Positions 1 to 8,400 of a stretch of DNA of 64,000 nt are shown piece by piece; position 1 is the first letter of the stretch, and each line of letters starts with the position of its first letter. A model generated the notes under the pieces. It was not told the origin of the DNA and made no database searches. It saw nothing but the letters and a program-made list of their open reading frames with translations. The DNA is from RUG11783 sp964599695 (GTDB lineage: Bacteria > Bacillota > Clostridia > Oscillospirales > Ruminococcaceae). A program made the position numbers and the translations under genes. The stretch lies in NCBI GenBank assembly GCA_964599695.1, contig CAZRGP010000008.1:12665-76664 (forward strand), written 5' to 3'.

Positions 1-425
1 TTCAGCTGCTTTCGATCCGTCAGCATTCAGAAAAGGAACTGTACGACAAACTGGAAAGAAAATATGATGAGCATACAGCAGCCGAGATCGTACAGCGGTT
101 CAGAGAACTGGGACTTTTAAATGATGAAGAATTTGCCTCCAATTACTATCAGCAATTGATTCAGAAGGGGAAAAGTGTCAATGAGGCAAAGGTCAAATTG
201 CTTCAGAAGGGAATATCGAGAGACATAATAGATCTCATTTTGGTCGAAGATGACCATTCAGAAGAAGACACGATCCGAGATCTGGTGATGACAAAATACC
301 GGGGGAAAATCGCAAGGGAGAACGGAAAAGAACTAGTATTTGCTTCGCTTGCAAGAAGAGGATTTCGGCTCAGCGAAATCCGAAAGGTGTTGGGAGAGGT
401 AGGAGAATATGAGTACGAAGAGTAA
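1..425 (+). CDS. recX: RecX-type regulator of RecA (5' end outside window)
   Basis: The reading frame is open from the first bases of the window (codons in phase with position 3), so the gene starts upstream; about 140 C-terminal residues are visible. The all-helical, charged sequence with repeated three-helix units (for example LNDEEFASNYYQQLIQKGKS and LASLARRGFR-like segments) is typical of RecX, which binds RecA filaments and modulates recombination and SOS induction. There is an internal ATG at 156, but sequence upstream of it still reads as RecX, so it is not the start. The last 17 bases overlap the start of rimO, implying translational coupling. RecX identity is family recognition; recA is not in the window. 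Confidence 0.82.
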   Translation, partial: QLLSIRQHSEKELYDKLERKYDEHTAAEIVQRFRELGLLNDEEFASNYYQQLIQKGKSVNEAKVKLLQKGISRDIIDLILVEDDHSEEDTIRDLVMTKYRGKIARENGKELVFASLARRGFRLSEIRKVLGEVGEYEYEE

Positions 426-1749
426 AATATATTTCATTTCTCTTGGGTGTGACAAGAACCGCATAGATGCGGAGATGATGTGCTATAAACTGGAAGAAGC
501 CGGTTATGAGATCACGTCCGACTTGGAGGAAGCAGATCTTGCCCTGGTCAACACCTGTGGATTTATAGCCAGTTCAAAAAAAGAGGGCTTGGACAATATC
601 TTTGATATGGTCAACGAGAAAAACGCAGGAAAAATCAGGGGAATCATCGTTACAGGCTGTTTGTCTGAAAGACATGGCGAAGAGATGCATGAGCTGATAC
701 CCGAAGTAGATGCGATCGTAGGTATTGGACAGAATGATGAGATCGTTTCCATCGTCGACAAAGTCCTGAGGGGAGATAAACATGAATTTGAGCGATGTCC
801 ATTGCGTTTACCGCTGGAAGGAAAAAGATTGATCTCCACTCCTCAGCACTATGCTTACCTTAAGATCGCTGAAGGGTGTGATAATCACTGTACCTATTGC
901 GCGATCCCGGGGATCCGAGGAGCTTACAGAAGCAGAAAAGAAGAGGACATCCTTCGTGAAGCGGAAGAACTTGTATCTTACGGCGTCCGCGAGATCATCA
1001 TCGTTGCACAGGATACAACGAATTACGGAAAAGATCTGCCGAACGGAGAAAACCTCACCGGACTGCTGAAGAAATTGAGCAAGATTCCGGGTATATGGAA
1101 GCTTCGTGTGTTATATGCATATCCCGAAAAGATCACGGATGACCTGATTGAAGAAATACGGTCATCAGAAGCTATCGCAAAGTATCTGGATATTCCGCTG
1201 CAGCACGCGGATCCTGCCGTTCTCAGGAGGATGGGCAGGGTAGGAGACGGGAATACATATCTGGAACTGATCAGAAAACTCAGAAACCGTATTCCGGGAA
1301 TTACTATCCGTTCCACATTTATCGCAGGATTTCCGGGAGAGACGGAAGAACAATTCAATCATCTGGAAGAGTTTCTGCGGGAAGCAAGGATTGACAGGGT
1401 CGGTTGCTTCGCATACTCCGAAGAGGAAGGCACACCGGCAGGAAGAATGAAAGAGCAACTTCCGGAGGAAGTGAAAGAGGAGCGGGCGAAGAGAGTTTAC
1501 GAGATTCAGACACCTATCATGGAGGAAAAACAACAGGAAAAGATAGGAAACTGCTACTCCGTGATCTGTGATGGATATAGCGAAGAGGAAAACGGCTTTA
1601 TCTGCCGGTCCGAAATGGATGTCCCTGAAGATGATTGCTATATCATCGTTCCTGTGGAGGCAGATATGATGCCGGGTGAAGTATACGATGTTATAATTAC
1701 GGGTGTTTCCGGGTCGAATCTGAAAGGTGAGATGAAAGATAGTATTTGA
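409..1749 (+). CDS. rimO: Ribosomal protein uS12 methylthiotransferase RimO
   Basis: RimO adds a methylthio group to the conserved aspartate of ribosomal protein S12, using two [4Fe-4S] clusters and SAM. The 446-residue protein has the N-terminal MTTase domain with SLGCDKN (Cys14), VNTCGF (Cys50) and VTGCLSER (Cys84), then the radical SAM motif CxxxCxxC at Cys157, Cys161 and Cys164 (GCDNHCTYC), followed by the TIM-barrel core and a C-terminal TRAM-like domain. The DxE variant after the first cysteine (CDKNRIDAE) favours RimO over the related MiaB. The start lies inside the end of recX. Length matches the family. No terminator is obvious before cysS, so read-through into cysS is possible. Confidence 0.95.
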   Translation: MSTKSKIYFISLGCDKNRIDAEMMCYKLEEAGYEITSDLEEADLALVNTCGFIASSKKEGLDNIFDMVNEKNAGKIRGIIVTGCLSERHGEEMHELIPEVDAIVGIGQNDEIVSIVDKVLRGDKHEFERCPLRLPLEGKRLISTPQHYAYLKIAEGCDNHCTYCAIPGIRGAYRSRKEEDILREAEELVSYGVREIIIVAQDTTNYGKDLPNGENLTGLLKKLSKIPGIWKLRVLYAYPEKITDDLIEEIRSSEAIAKYLDIPLQHADPAVLRRMGRVGDGNTYLELIRKLRNRIPGITIRSTFIAGFPGETEEQFNHLEEFLREARIDRVGCFAYSEEEGTPAGRMKEQLPEEVKEERAKRVYEIQTPIMEEKQQEKIGNCYSVICDGYSEEENGFICRSEMDVPEDDCYIIVPVEADMMPGEVYDVIITGVSGSNLKGEMKDSI

Positions 1750-1806
1750 CCTTGTGAGAGATTTGTAATACGCTAAATGAAGATTTTTTGAAAAGGTGCA
1801 AAAAGT

Positions 1807-3186
1807 ATGAGAATTTATAATACTTTGACTAGAAATGTGGATGAGTTCGTTCCACTTGAAGGAAACAAGGTGAAGATCTACGCCTGCGGTCCCACTGTTT
1901 ATAACTTTATTCACATAGGAAACGGGAGAGCTGCCTGCGTATTTGACACTCTCCGCAAGTATCTCATCTATCGCGGATATGATGTGACCTTTGTGCAGAA
2001 CTTTACCGATGTTGACGATAAGATGATCAAGAAAGCCAACGAGGAAGGCACGACAGTTAAAGAAGTGGCAGACCGCTACATCAAGGAATACTTTACTGAT
2101 GCTGACGGTCTCAACATAATGCGCGCGGATGTTCACCCCAAAGCAACGGAGCACATCGACGAGATCCTGGATATTATCAATGAACTGGTACGCAAAGGGC
2201 ATGCTTACGTGGCTGAAAACGGTGATGTTTACTTTGATGTGCACAGTGACAGCGAATACGGAAAATTGTCTCATCAGCCTCTTGAAGACCTTGAAGCCGG
2301 CGCGAGAATTGCTCCTGGAGATCTCAAAAGAGATCCTATGGATTTCGCGATCTGGAAAGCCGCTAAGCCCGGTGAACCGGCCTGGGAAAGCCCCTATGGA
2401 TTGGGAAGACCCGGATGGCATATTGAATGCTCTGCAATGGTTCGTAAATACCTCGGCGTAACAGCAGATATCCATTGCGGAGGGCAGGATCTTGTTTTCC
2501 CGCATCATGAAAATGAGATCGCACAGAGCGAGTGCTGCAACGATGCTCCTTTTGTTCGGTATTGGGTCCACAACGGGTATGTAAACGTCGACAATAAGAA
2601 GATGTCCAAGTCGTTGGGAAACTTCTTTACAGTTCGGGATATTGCGAAGGAATATGGCTATGAGGCGATTCGCTACTTTGCAATAAGTGCACATTTCCGT
2701 TCACCCATTAATTTCAGCAGAGAGATCATGGATCAATGCAAAGCGTCTCTCAACAGATTGCATACGTGCAGAGATAATCTGGATTTTGCAATCAAGAACG
2801 CTTCCGGTACTGGTGCTGATCTTGCTTCGAAAGCGGATGAGCGCAGGAAACAATTTGAGGAAGCGATGGATGATGACCTCAACACTGCAAATGGCCTCAC
2901 CGCGATCTTTGAGCTGGCAAGTGATATCAATTCAGCTAAGGATCAGTCGAAGGAATCGCTGGAACATGCTGCGGAGGTGTTTGACACATTGACCGGCGTT
3001 TTGGGATTCGACATGAAGAAAAAGGAAGAGTCTGTTCCTGCTGAGGTTCTGGACATGGTCGAGAGAAGGGCAGCTGCAAAGAAAGCCAGAGATTTCGCTT
3101 TGGCAGACAGCCTTAGAAATGAGATCTCAGCGCTTGGTTATATCGTCGAGGATACTCCTCAGGGACCCAAGGTCACAAAGAAATAA
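1807..3186 (+). CDS. cysS: Cysteinyl-tRNA synthetase
   Basis: Class I aminoacyl-tRNA synthetase charging tRNA-Cys. The 459-residue protein has the HIGH-type motif HIGN at residues 36-39, the KMSKS signature at 265-269 and zinc ligands beginning with Cys27 (YACGPTVY) and later the GWHIECSAM and HHENEIAQSE segments, all canonical. ATG at 1807 follows an AAGGTG-type ribosome site. I looked for a T-box leader in the 57-base gap after rimO and saw none; the gap is too short. The gene ends at a strong hairpin shared with the convergent mrp gene. Confidence 0.97.
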   Translation: MRIYNTLTRNVDEFVPLEGNKVKIYACGPTVYNFIHIGNGRAACVFDTLRKYLIYRGYDVTFVQNFTDVDDKMIKKANEEGTTVKEVADRYIKEYFTDADGLNIMRADVHPKATEHIDEILDIINELVRKGHAYVAENGDVYFDVHSDSEYGKLSHQPLEDLEAGARIAPGDLKRDPMDFAIWKAAKPGEPAWESPYGLGRPGWHIECSAMVRKYLGVTADIHCGGQDLVFPHHENEIAQSECCNDAPFVRYWVHNGYVNVDNKKMSKSLGNFFTVRDIAKEYGYEAIRYFAISAHFRSPINFSREIMDQCKASLNRLHTCRDNLDFAIKNASGTGADLASKADERRKQFEEAMDDDLNTANGLTAIFELASDINSAKDQSKESLEHAAEVFDTLTGVLGFDMKKKEESVPAEVLDMVERRAAAKKARDFALADSLRNEISALGYIVEDTPQGPKVTKK

Positions 3187-3190
3187 ATAC

Positions 3191-3231
3191 AAAAGGGCAG
3201 CTTCCGCTAAGGTCGCGGAAGCTGCCCTTTT
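3191..3231. terminator. Bidirectional intrinsic terminator, cysS / mrp
   Basis: A perfect 17-bp stem (3191-3207 with 3215-3231) around a 7-base loop, with A-run on the left arm and T-run on the right, lies between the convergent cysS and mrp genes and can serve both. Confidence 0.88.
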
Positions 3232-3243
3232 ATAGTTGTGTTT

Positions 3244-4083
3244 TTATACGGGATAGGAATCAATGATCTGATCAACAAGAGACTTCAGGTAATCCGTTCC
3301 GATAAGCTCGACCTCACCTTTGTCAACAGCCTCAGTGAGTGAGAAATCGATGGGAAGTGAAGCATAGGTGGATACACCCATCTTACTTGCAAGGTCAGCC
3401 ACTTTGCTTTCCCCGAATACATTGATCTTTTTTCCGCAGTCGGGGCACACGAGGTAACTCATGTTCTCAACAAGTGCGATTACAGGCACATTCATGATTT
3501 TGGCCATATTGAAAGCCTTTTCCACGATCATGCTGACGAGATCTTGCGGAGTTGTGACGATGACGATCCCTTTTACCGGGAGACTCTGAAAAACAGTGAG
3601 CGGCACATCACCGGTTCCCGGGGGCATATCAACGTACATATAATCAACATCGCCCCAGTTTGCGTTGGTCCAGAACTGCTTTACAGTTCCGGCAATAATC
3701 GGCCCTCTCCAAACGGCGGGGGAGCTCGTGTCATCGAGCATGAGGTTCAAAGAAACGACTGAGATACCGTTTGCGGTTTTTGCAGGGTAGAAATTAGTGC
3801 CGTCACCGTAAAGGCGTTCTTCATCCAGACCGAATGCTTTCGGTATGGAAGGTCCTGTGATGTCGGCATCCAGAATAGCTACATCGAATCCCTGAGATCT
3901 TGTTTCCTTGGCAAGAAGGGAGGTCACAAGTGACTTTCCTACGCCGCCTTTTCCGCTAACTACAGCGATCACGTTTTTTACATTGGAAAACTCGTTTGTG
4001 CTTTCCAGAAAACTCTGTGGAGATTTGCGGGAGGGGCAATCAACGCCACAACTGGAACAGTCATTGTTGCAGGAAGTGCTCAT
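3244..4083 (-). CDS. mrp: Mrp/NBP35-family iron-sulfur cluster carrier ATPase
   Basis: P-loop ATPase of the Mrp/ApbC family, which holds a [4Fe-4S] cluster at a dimer interface and hands it to target apoproteins. The 279-residue protein has an N-terminal cysteine cluster (Cys5, Cys9, Cys12, Cys16), the deviant Walker A SGKGGVGKS (residues 43-51), the switch segment DMPPGTGD near residue 152, and the cluster-binding CxxC (CPDC, Cys213/Cys216). The extra N-terminal cysteines are common in clostridial and methanogen members. Transcribed alone and convergent with cysS; the ATG at 4083 follows an AAAGGATC ribosome site. Confidence 0.92.
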   Translation of the reverse strand: MSTSCNNDCSSCGVDCPSRKSPQSFLESTNEFSNVKNVIAVVSGKGGVGKSLVTSLLAKETRSQGFDVAILDADITGPSIPKAFGLDEERLYGDGTNFYPAKTANGISVVSLNLMLDDTSSPAVWRGPIIAGTVKQFWTNANWGDVDYMYVDMPPGTGDVPLTVFQSLPVKGIVIVTTPQDLVSMIVEKAFNMAKIMNVPVIALVENMSYLVCPDCGKKINVFGESKVADLASKMGVSTYASLPIDFSLTEAVDKGEVELIGTDYLKSLVDQIIDSYPV

Positions 4084-4233
4084 ATTAGATCCTTTCTATT
4101 TGTGTCTTTTTAGCCTTTCCATTTTAATGTATTTGAGAGTATAATTCAATTTGTTGATCTAAATATATCGGATCGCTATCGGCCGAGACATGACATCTGC
4201 TGATGTAGCAGGCTTGTAGCGATGGAGGAAATG

Positions 4234-4788
4234 ATGAAACAGAGACAATGTGACAGATGTGGTACTGTATTCGAGGGAGCTATAGCCATGTGTCCTTCCT
4301 GTGGTTCCACAATGGTTCATGAGTATGATCCAACTGCTGAAGAACCTGCGGTCGCCGGCCTGGAAGAGGTAAAAGATGTTCAAGGCGGCGAAGGGGTTAC
4401 TATAGCTGCCGAACCCCAAGACACAAAAGAAGGCAGAAAGAAAAACGTCAGCAATGAGACGATCGATCATTTCGATAAGAAAAACAAGTTCTCTCTCTTA
4501 TCCGCTCAAAATGTGTTTTGGAGTTGGCTTTTAATGGAGATCCCCGTGCTCGGATGGATCATTGCCATTTTTTGGTCATTCGGCATCGGCGTGAAGCGAC
4601 AGAGAAGAGAAATGGCACGCGCGTTCCTTGTCAGACTTGTTCTGGGCATATTCCTTTTCTTGCTGGGACTCGCAATGTATCGGTGGGTGTTCAGACTGAC
4701 ACTGAAGGATCTTCCTGATGTGATCTCCAGGGGATATGAATGGCTCTGGGGCATTACATACGCACTTGTTAATAAGGCAAAAACGTGA
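4234..4788 (+). CDS. Zinc-ribbon membrane protein of unknown function
   Basis: I do not recognise a named family. The protein starts with a zinc-ribbon of two CxxC knuckles (QCDRCG and MCPSCG), continues with an acidic linker, and has two hydrophobic segments: one around LLMEIPVLGWIIAIFWSF and one around LVLGIFLFLLGLAMY, separated by a basic loop (VKRQRREMAR). The predicted layout is a cytoplasmic zinc finger tethered to a two-helix membrane anchor. In-frame ATGs occur at 4222, 4231 and 4234; GGAGG at 4224-4228 lies inside the longest version and is correctly spaced (5 bases) for the ATG at 4234, so I chose that start. It stands alone between convergent units. Confidence 0.7.
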   Translation: MKQRQCDRCGTVFEGAIAMCPSCGSTMVHEYDPTAEEPAVAGLEEVKDVQGGEGVTIAAEPQDTKEGRKKNVSNETIDHFDKKNKFSLLSAQNVFWSWLLMEIPVLGWIIAIFWSFGIGVKRQRREMARAFLVRLVLGIFLFLLGLAMYRWVFRLTLKDLPDVISRGYEWLWGITYALVNKAKT

Positions 4789-4810
4789 GATAAAAATTAA
4801 ATCATTAAAA

Positions 4811-4844
4811 AGAGGGTAAGGAAACTTCTGTTTCCTTACCCTCT
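4811..4844 (-). terminator. Intrinsic terminator of aspS
   Basis: Perfect 15-bp stem (4811-4825 with 4830-4844) and 4-base loop. Read on the minus strand it follows the aspS stop and is followed by TTTTAATGAT. It may also slow transcription from the plus-strand gene upstream. Confidence 0.85.
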
Positions 4845-4859
4845 GATCGTATGTAGGAA

Positions 4860-6626
4860 TCAGTCTGTAAGATCCACTTTGATATGGAGTTCATCCAGCT
4901 GCTTCTGGGTGACTTCCGAAGGTGCGCCCATCAGGAGATCCTGAGCATTCTTGTTCATCGGGAAAGGAATGATCTCTCGGATCGATTCTTCTCCGGCAAG
5001 GAGCATCACCATTCTGTCGATCCCGGGAGCGATTCCGGCATGAGGCGGAGCTCCATAGCAGAAGGCATTATACATTGCAGGGAATTTGGATCTGACATCA
5101 TCTTCACCGAGCCGGACAAGCTGGAAGGCTTTGATCATGATCTCGGGATCGTGATTTCTTACAGCACCAGAGGACAATTCAACACCATTGACAACAAGGT
5201 CATACTGGTCGGCTGTGATCTCGAGAGGGTCAATTTCTCCGCGTTCCGCTTTGAGAAGGACGTCAAGTCCTCCCGAGGGCATGCTGAAGGGATTGTGGCA
5301 GAATTCCAGTTCACCGCTTTCCTCGCCGATTTCATACATCGGGAAGTCAACGATCCAGCAGAACTCGTATCTTTCCTTGTTCATATGGCCTTCGCAGTTA
5401 GCTCCGAAGATCTTGATCATAACACCAACGGACTTAACGGCAAATTCTCCTGCAGCTACAACGACGAGAGTGTTGGGAGAAAGGTCAAGTTTGTTTTTCA
5501 GTTCTTCTTTCAACGGAGAAACGAATTTGGAGATGCCTCCCGCGATTTCGCCGTGTTCATCTACTTTGAACCAGTATCCTTTTGATCCGGACTGCACTTC
5601 ACAATCTGTAAGAAGTTTCTCAATCTGCTTGCGTGTCAATGTGCAGTTGCTGATATCAACAGCTTTGACACACTTGCCCCTCAGCGCTTCAAATTCACAG
5701 TCAGTGAACAGAGAGGATATATCTTTGGCAGTCAGATCGATTCGAAGATCCGGCTTGTCAGAACCATATTTTTCAAGGGCATCGAGATATTTGATCCTTC
5801 TGAACGGTGCGGAAGATGAAACATTATAAGTGCCATATTTTTCAAAGACAGGGGGAAGAACATCTTCCAGTACGGCGAATACATCTTCCTGAGTGGCGAA
5901 AGCCATCTCCATATCGAGCTGATAGAACTCTCCGGGGGAGCGATCTCCTCTTGCGTCTTCGTCTCTGAAACAGGGAGCAATCTGGAAATAACGGTCAAAA
6001 CCTGAAGTCATAAGCAGCTGTTTGAACTGCTGGGGTGCCTGAGGAAGAGCGTAGAATTTTCCGGGATGCTTTCTGGCGGGAACCAGATAGTCTCTTGCTC
6101 CTTCGGGAGAAGATGCAGTGAGGATAGGGGTGGTGATCTCCAGGAATCCATGCTCCATCATCGCTTGTCTTAAAGAAGCGACAACATTGCATCTCAGGAT
6201 GATGTTTTTCTTAACATCCGGGTTTCTCAGATCGAGGAAACGATATTTAAGTCTCTGGGATTCGTCCGCCTCACGGCTGTGGTTGATTTCAAAGGGAAGA
6301 CTATTGTATATGCATTTTCCGAGGACCTCGATGTTGTAAGGAACGACCTCGATGTCTCCGGTAGCTTGTTTGGGATTTTTGCTGGACCGCTCTCTTACAG
6401 TACCTTCAACTGAGATCGTAGACTCTTTGTTGAGACCATCGACCGCCTTCAGCATTTCGGGTGTATCGAGAACGATCTGAGTAGTTCCGTAAAAGTCACG
6501 GAGTACGACGAAAGCAAGATTGCTTCCTACTTCGCGTATGTTTTCCATCCAACCAACAAGTTTGACCTGCTCTCCTACATTGGCCAGGCGAAGCTCGTTG
6601 CAGTTGTGTGTGCGCATTTGTGTCAT
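4860..6626 (-). CDS. aspS: Aspartyl-tRNA synthetase
   Basis: Class II synthetase charging tRNA-Asp (possibly also tRNA-Asn in organisms without AsnRS; not decidable here). The 588-residue protein has the N-terminal OB anticodon domain (VKLVGWMENIREVG), class II motif 2 (CFRDEDARGDRSPGEFYQLD), the bacterial GAD insertion domain in the middle, and motif 3 (GIAPGIDRMVMLLAG). Length matches bacterial AspRS of about 590 residues. It lies 37 bases downstream of hisS on the same strand, a frequent arrangement in Firmicutes. No T-box was seen upstream. Confidence 0.97.
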   Translation of the reverse strand: MTQMRTHNCNELRLANVGEQVKLVGWMENIREVGSNLAFVVLRDFYGTTQIVLDTPEMLKAVDGLNKESTISVEGTVRERSSKNPKQATGDIEVVPYNIEVLGKCIYNSLPFEINHSREADESQRLKYRFLDLRNPDVKKNIILRCNVVASLRQAMMEHGFLEITTPILTASSPEGARDYLVPARKHPGKFYALPQAPQQFKQLLMTSGFDRYFQIAPCFRDEDARGDRSPGEFYQLDMEMAFATQEDVFAVLEDVLPPVFEKYGTYNVSSSAPFRRIKYLDALEKYGSDKPDLRIDLTAKDISSLFTDCEFEALRGKCVKAVDISNCTLTRKQIEKLLTDCEVQSGSKGYWFKVDEHGEIAGGISKFVSPLKEELKNKLDLSPNTLVVVAAGEFAVKSVGVMIKIFGANCEGHMNKERYEFCWIVDFPMYEIGEESGELEFCHNPFSMPSGGLDVLLKAERGEIDPLEITADQYDLVVNGVELSSGAVRNHDPEIMIKAFQLVRLGEDDVRSKFPAMYNAFCYGAPPHAGIAPGIDRMVMLLAGEESIREIIPFPMNKNAQDLLMGAPSEVTQKQLDELHIKVDLTD

Positions 6627-6663
6627 TTATTGATGAATCCTTTCTAAATCTGTGAATATTGTC

Positions 6664-7923
6664 TCAAAGTGCGGCCGCAAGCCGCGCGAGATCAATGTCG
6701 ACAGATGTTTCCTCTCCTGTAAACATGTTTTTCAGGACAGCCGTGTGACTTTTCACTTCATCGTCACCCAAAACGATCATGTTCTTGGCCCGAAGTTTAT
6801 TGGCATATTTCATTTGAGCCTTTAAGCTGCGGTGGTTGATGTCATAGACCGCATAACAGCCTGAATCCTGTAATTTGAAAACGAGTTCTCTCGCTTTTTT
6901 CTCTCCGAGTTCTCCGATATATCCGATAAAGAGATCCGGACCGTCGGGGAGAGGGAATTCGATACCTTCACTGGCGGCAACGATAAGAAGCCTCTCGATA
7001 CCCATACCGAATCCGATACCCGGAATCGGCTGTCCTCCTAGAGATTCAACAAGACCGTCATATCTTCCTCCGCCGCACACGACACCCTGGGCACCGGCTC
7101 CTTCGTGCACAAACTCAAATACGGTTTTGGTGTAGTAATCAAGTCCCCTGACGATCTTGGGGTTGACCGTGTAGGTGACACCCGATTCGGAAAGCAGGGA
7201 CTGAACCGTATTGAAGTGTGTACTACACTCCTCACATAAATAATCCAACGCAACAGGGGCATTGGCAGCAATCGCACTGCACACAGGACTTTTACAGTCC
7301 AGGATGCGCATCGGGTTTTTCTCGAGACGCACTTTGCATGTATCGCATAATTGGTCTTCGTATTGCTTGAAATATTCATACAGATGTTTTCTGTATACAG
7401 GCCTGCACTTCGGGCAACCGATGGAATTGATCTCCAGCCGGACTTTATTGAGACCGAGCTCGTTCAAGGCCGTCTTTGCAACACGTATCACTTCACAGTC
7501 GGCATCAGGATAAGGTGATCCGAACATCTCGATACCCAGCTGATGGAATTCCCTGAGGCGTCCTGCCTGCGGCTTTTCGTACCGGAAACAGGAGAGGAGG
7601 TAGTAGGATCGTACAGGAAGAGTTCCGGTCAATACACCGTTTTGCATAAATGAGCGCACAACGCCGGCGGTGCCCTCGGGTCTCAGAGTGATGGAACGTC
7701 CGCCTTTGTCGATCATGGTGTACATTTCCTTGTCGACGACGTCGGTCGCGTCCCCGACACCGCGCTGGAATAATTCGGTGTGTTCAAAAGTAGGGGTACG
7801 TGTTTCTGTGTAGTTAAACCTTTCACAGACGTTTCTCAACTTGTTTTCAACATATTGCCATTTATATACATCACTCGGCAGGACATCGTTTGTGCCGCGG
7901 GGTGAGGTTATCTGTTGTGCCAT
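6664..7923 (-). CDS. hisS: Histidyl-tRNA synthetase
   Basis: Class II synthetase charging tRNA-His. From the chosen ATG at 7923 the protein is 419 residues and begins MAQQITSPRGTNDVLP, the normal HisRS N-terminus; the frame is open 38 codons further upstream but that part is not HisRS-like, and AGAGGA sits just before 7923. Motif 2 (FRYEKPQAGRLREFHQLGIE), the HisRS insertion with CPKC and CDTC pairs, the HisA-type RGLDYYT and motif 3 (GFGMGIERLL) are present. An intrinsic terminator-like hairpin (7944-7967) separates it from the mgsA homologue upstream, so it either has a promoter inside that gene or depends on read-through. Confidence 0.96.
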   Translation of the reverse strand: MAQQITSPRGTNDVLPSDVYKWQYVENKLRNVCERFNYTETRTPTFEHTELFQRGVGDATDVVDKEMYTMIDKGGRSITLRPEGTAGVVRSFMQNGVLTGTLPVRSYYLLSCFRYEKPQAGRLREFHQLGIEMFGSPYPDADCEVIRVAKTALNELGLNKVRLEINSIGCPKCRPVYRKHLYEYFKQYEDQLCDTCKVRLEKNPMRILDCKSPVCSAIAANAPVALDYLCEECSTHFNTVQSLLSESGVTYTVNPKIVRGLDYYTKTVFEFVHEGAGAQGVVCGGGRYDGLVESLGGQPIPGIGFGMGIERLLIVAASEGIEFPLPDGPDLFIGYIGELGEKKARELVFKLQDSGCYAVYDINHRSLKAQMKYANKLRAKNMIVLGDDEVKSHTAVLKNMFTGEETSVDIDLARLAAAL

Positions 7924-7943
7924 TGTATCCTCTTTCTTTAAAA

Positions 7944-7967
7944 ATGCTCCAAATGAATTTGGAGCAT
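7944..7967 (-). terminator. Terminator or attenuator between the mgsA homologue and hisS
   Basis: A perfect 10-bp stem (7944-7953 with 7958-7967) with 4-base loop, followed on the minus strand by TTTTTAAAG, sits in the 49-base gap upstream of hisS. The stem is AT-rich, so termination may be partial. Confidence 0.65.
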
Positions 7968-7972
7968 GATCT

Positions 7973-8392
7973 TTACGTATAGTCTTCTGAACTGTTGGGA
8001 TTGACGATGTTTCTCCAATCCAAATCGCCTCTTTCAAGACCGTGTATCAACACTTCCGCAGTAGCAATATTTGTAGCTACCGGTATATTTTGTGTGTCAC
8101 ACAGCCGAAGGAGATTTGCCTCAATCTGATTATAACCAGGCTGGGCGATATGATCCCTGAACAGTAAGACCAGGTCGATTTCGTTGCAGGCTACGCGTGC
8201 AACGATTTGTTCCGCTCCGCCTTGCCCTCCAGCCATGAATTTTTTTATGTTGAGTCCGGTCGCTTCACTGATAGTTGTTCCAGTGACTTCGGTTGCACAT
8301 AAAGCATGTTTAGAAAGGATTCCGCGATATGCAATACAGAACTGAACCATCAATTCTTTTTTTGAATCGTGTGCAATAAGAGCAATCTTCAT
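7973..8392 (-). CDS. Methylglyoxal synthase homologue lacking the catalytic aspartate
   Basis: MgsA converts dihydroxyacetone phosphate to methylglyoxal and phosphate. This 139-residue protein has the family fold and landmarks: IALIAHD (His8, Asp9), ATxxTG, and the very conserved C-terminal block NIPVATNIATAEVLIHGLE. However the active-site GGDQQ segment reads GGAEQ (Ala60 in place of the catalytic base equivalent to E. coli Asp71), and the second active-site segment, normally PHDPD or PYEPD, reads QPGYNQI, so the residues equivalent to His98 and Asp101 are also replaced. I checked the codons (GGA GCG GAA CAA). The start overlaps the ribosome site inside the minD-like stop region (8-base gap), so the two are coupled. 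It probably no longer makes methylglyoxal; a phosphate-ligand-binding role is conceivable. Confidence 0.85.
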   Translation of the reverse strand: MKIALIAHDSKKELMVQFCIAYRGILSKHALCATEVTGTTISEATGLNIKKFMAGGQGGAEQIVARVACNEIDLVLLFRDHIAQPGYNQIEANLLRLCDTQNIPVATNIATAEVLIHGLERGDLDWRNIVNPNSSEDYT

Positions 8393-8400
8393 TTTTTACC

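Noticed and set aside
1165..2694. A 509-codon open frame on the minus strand
   Set aside because: It lies opposite rimO and cysS, has no family resemblance and a composition expected from antisense of coding sequence.
7924..7972. T-box riboswitch upstream of hisS/aspS
   Set aside because: The leader is only 49 bases with a simple hairpin; no T-box sequence or Stem I. The leader of cysS is likewise too short.
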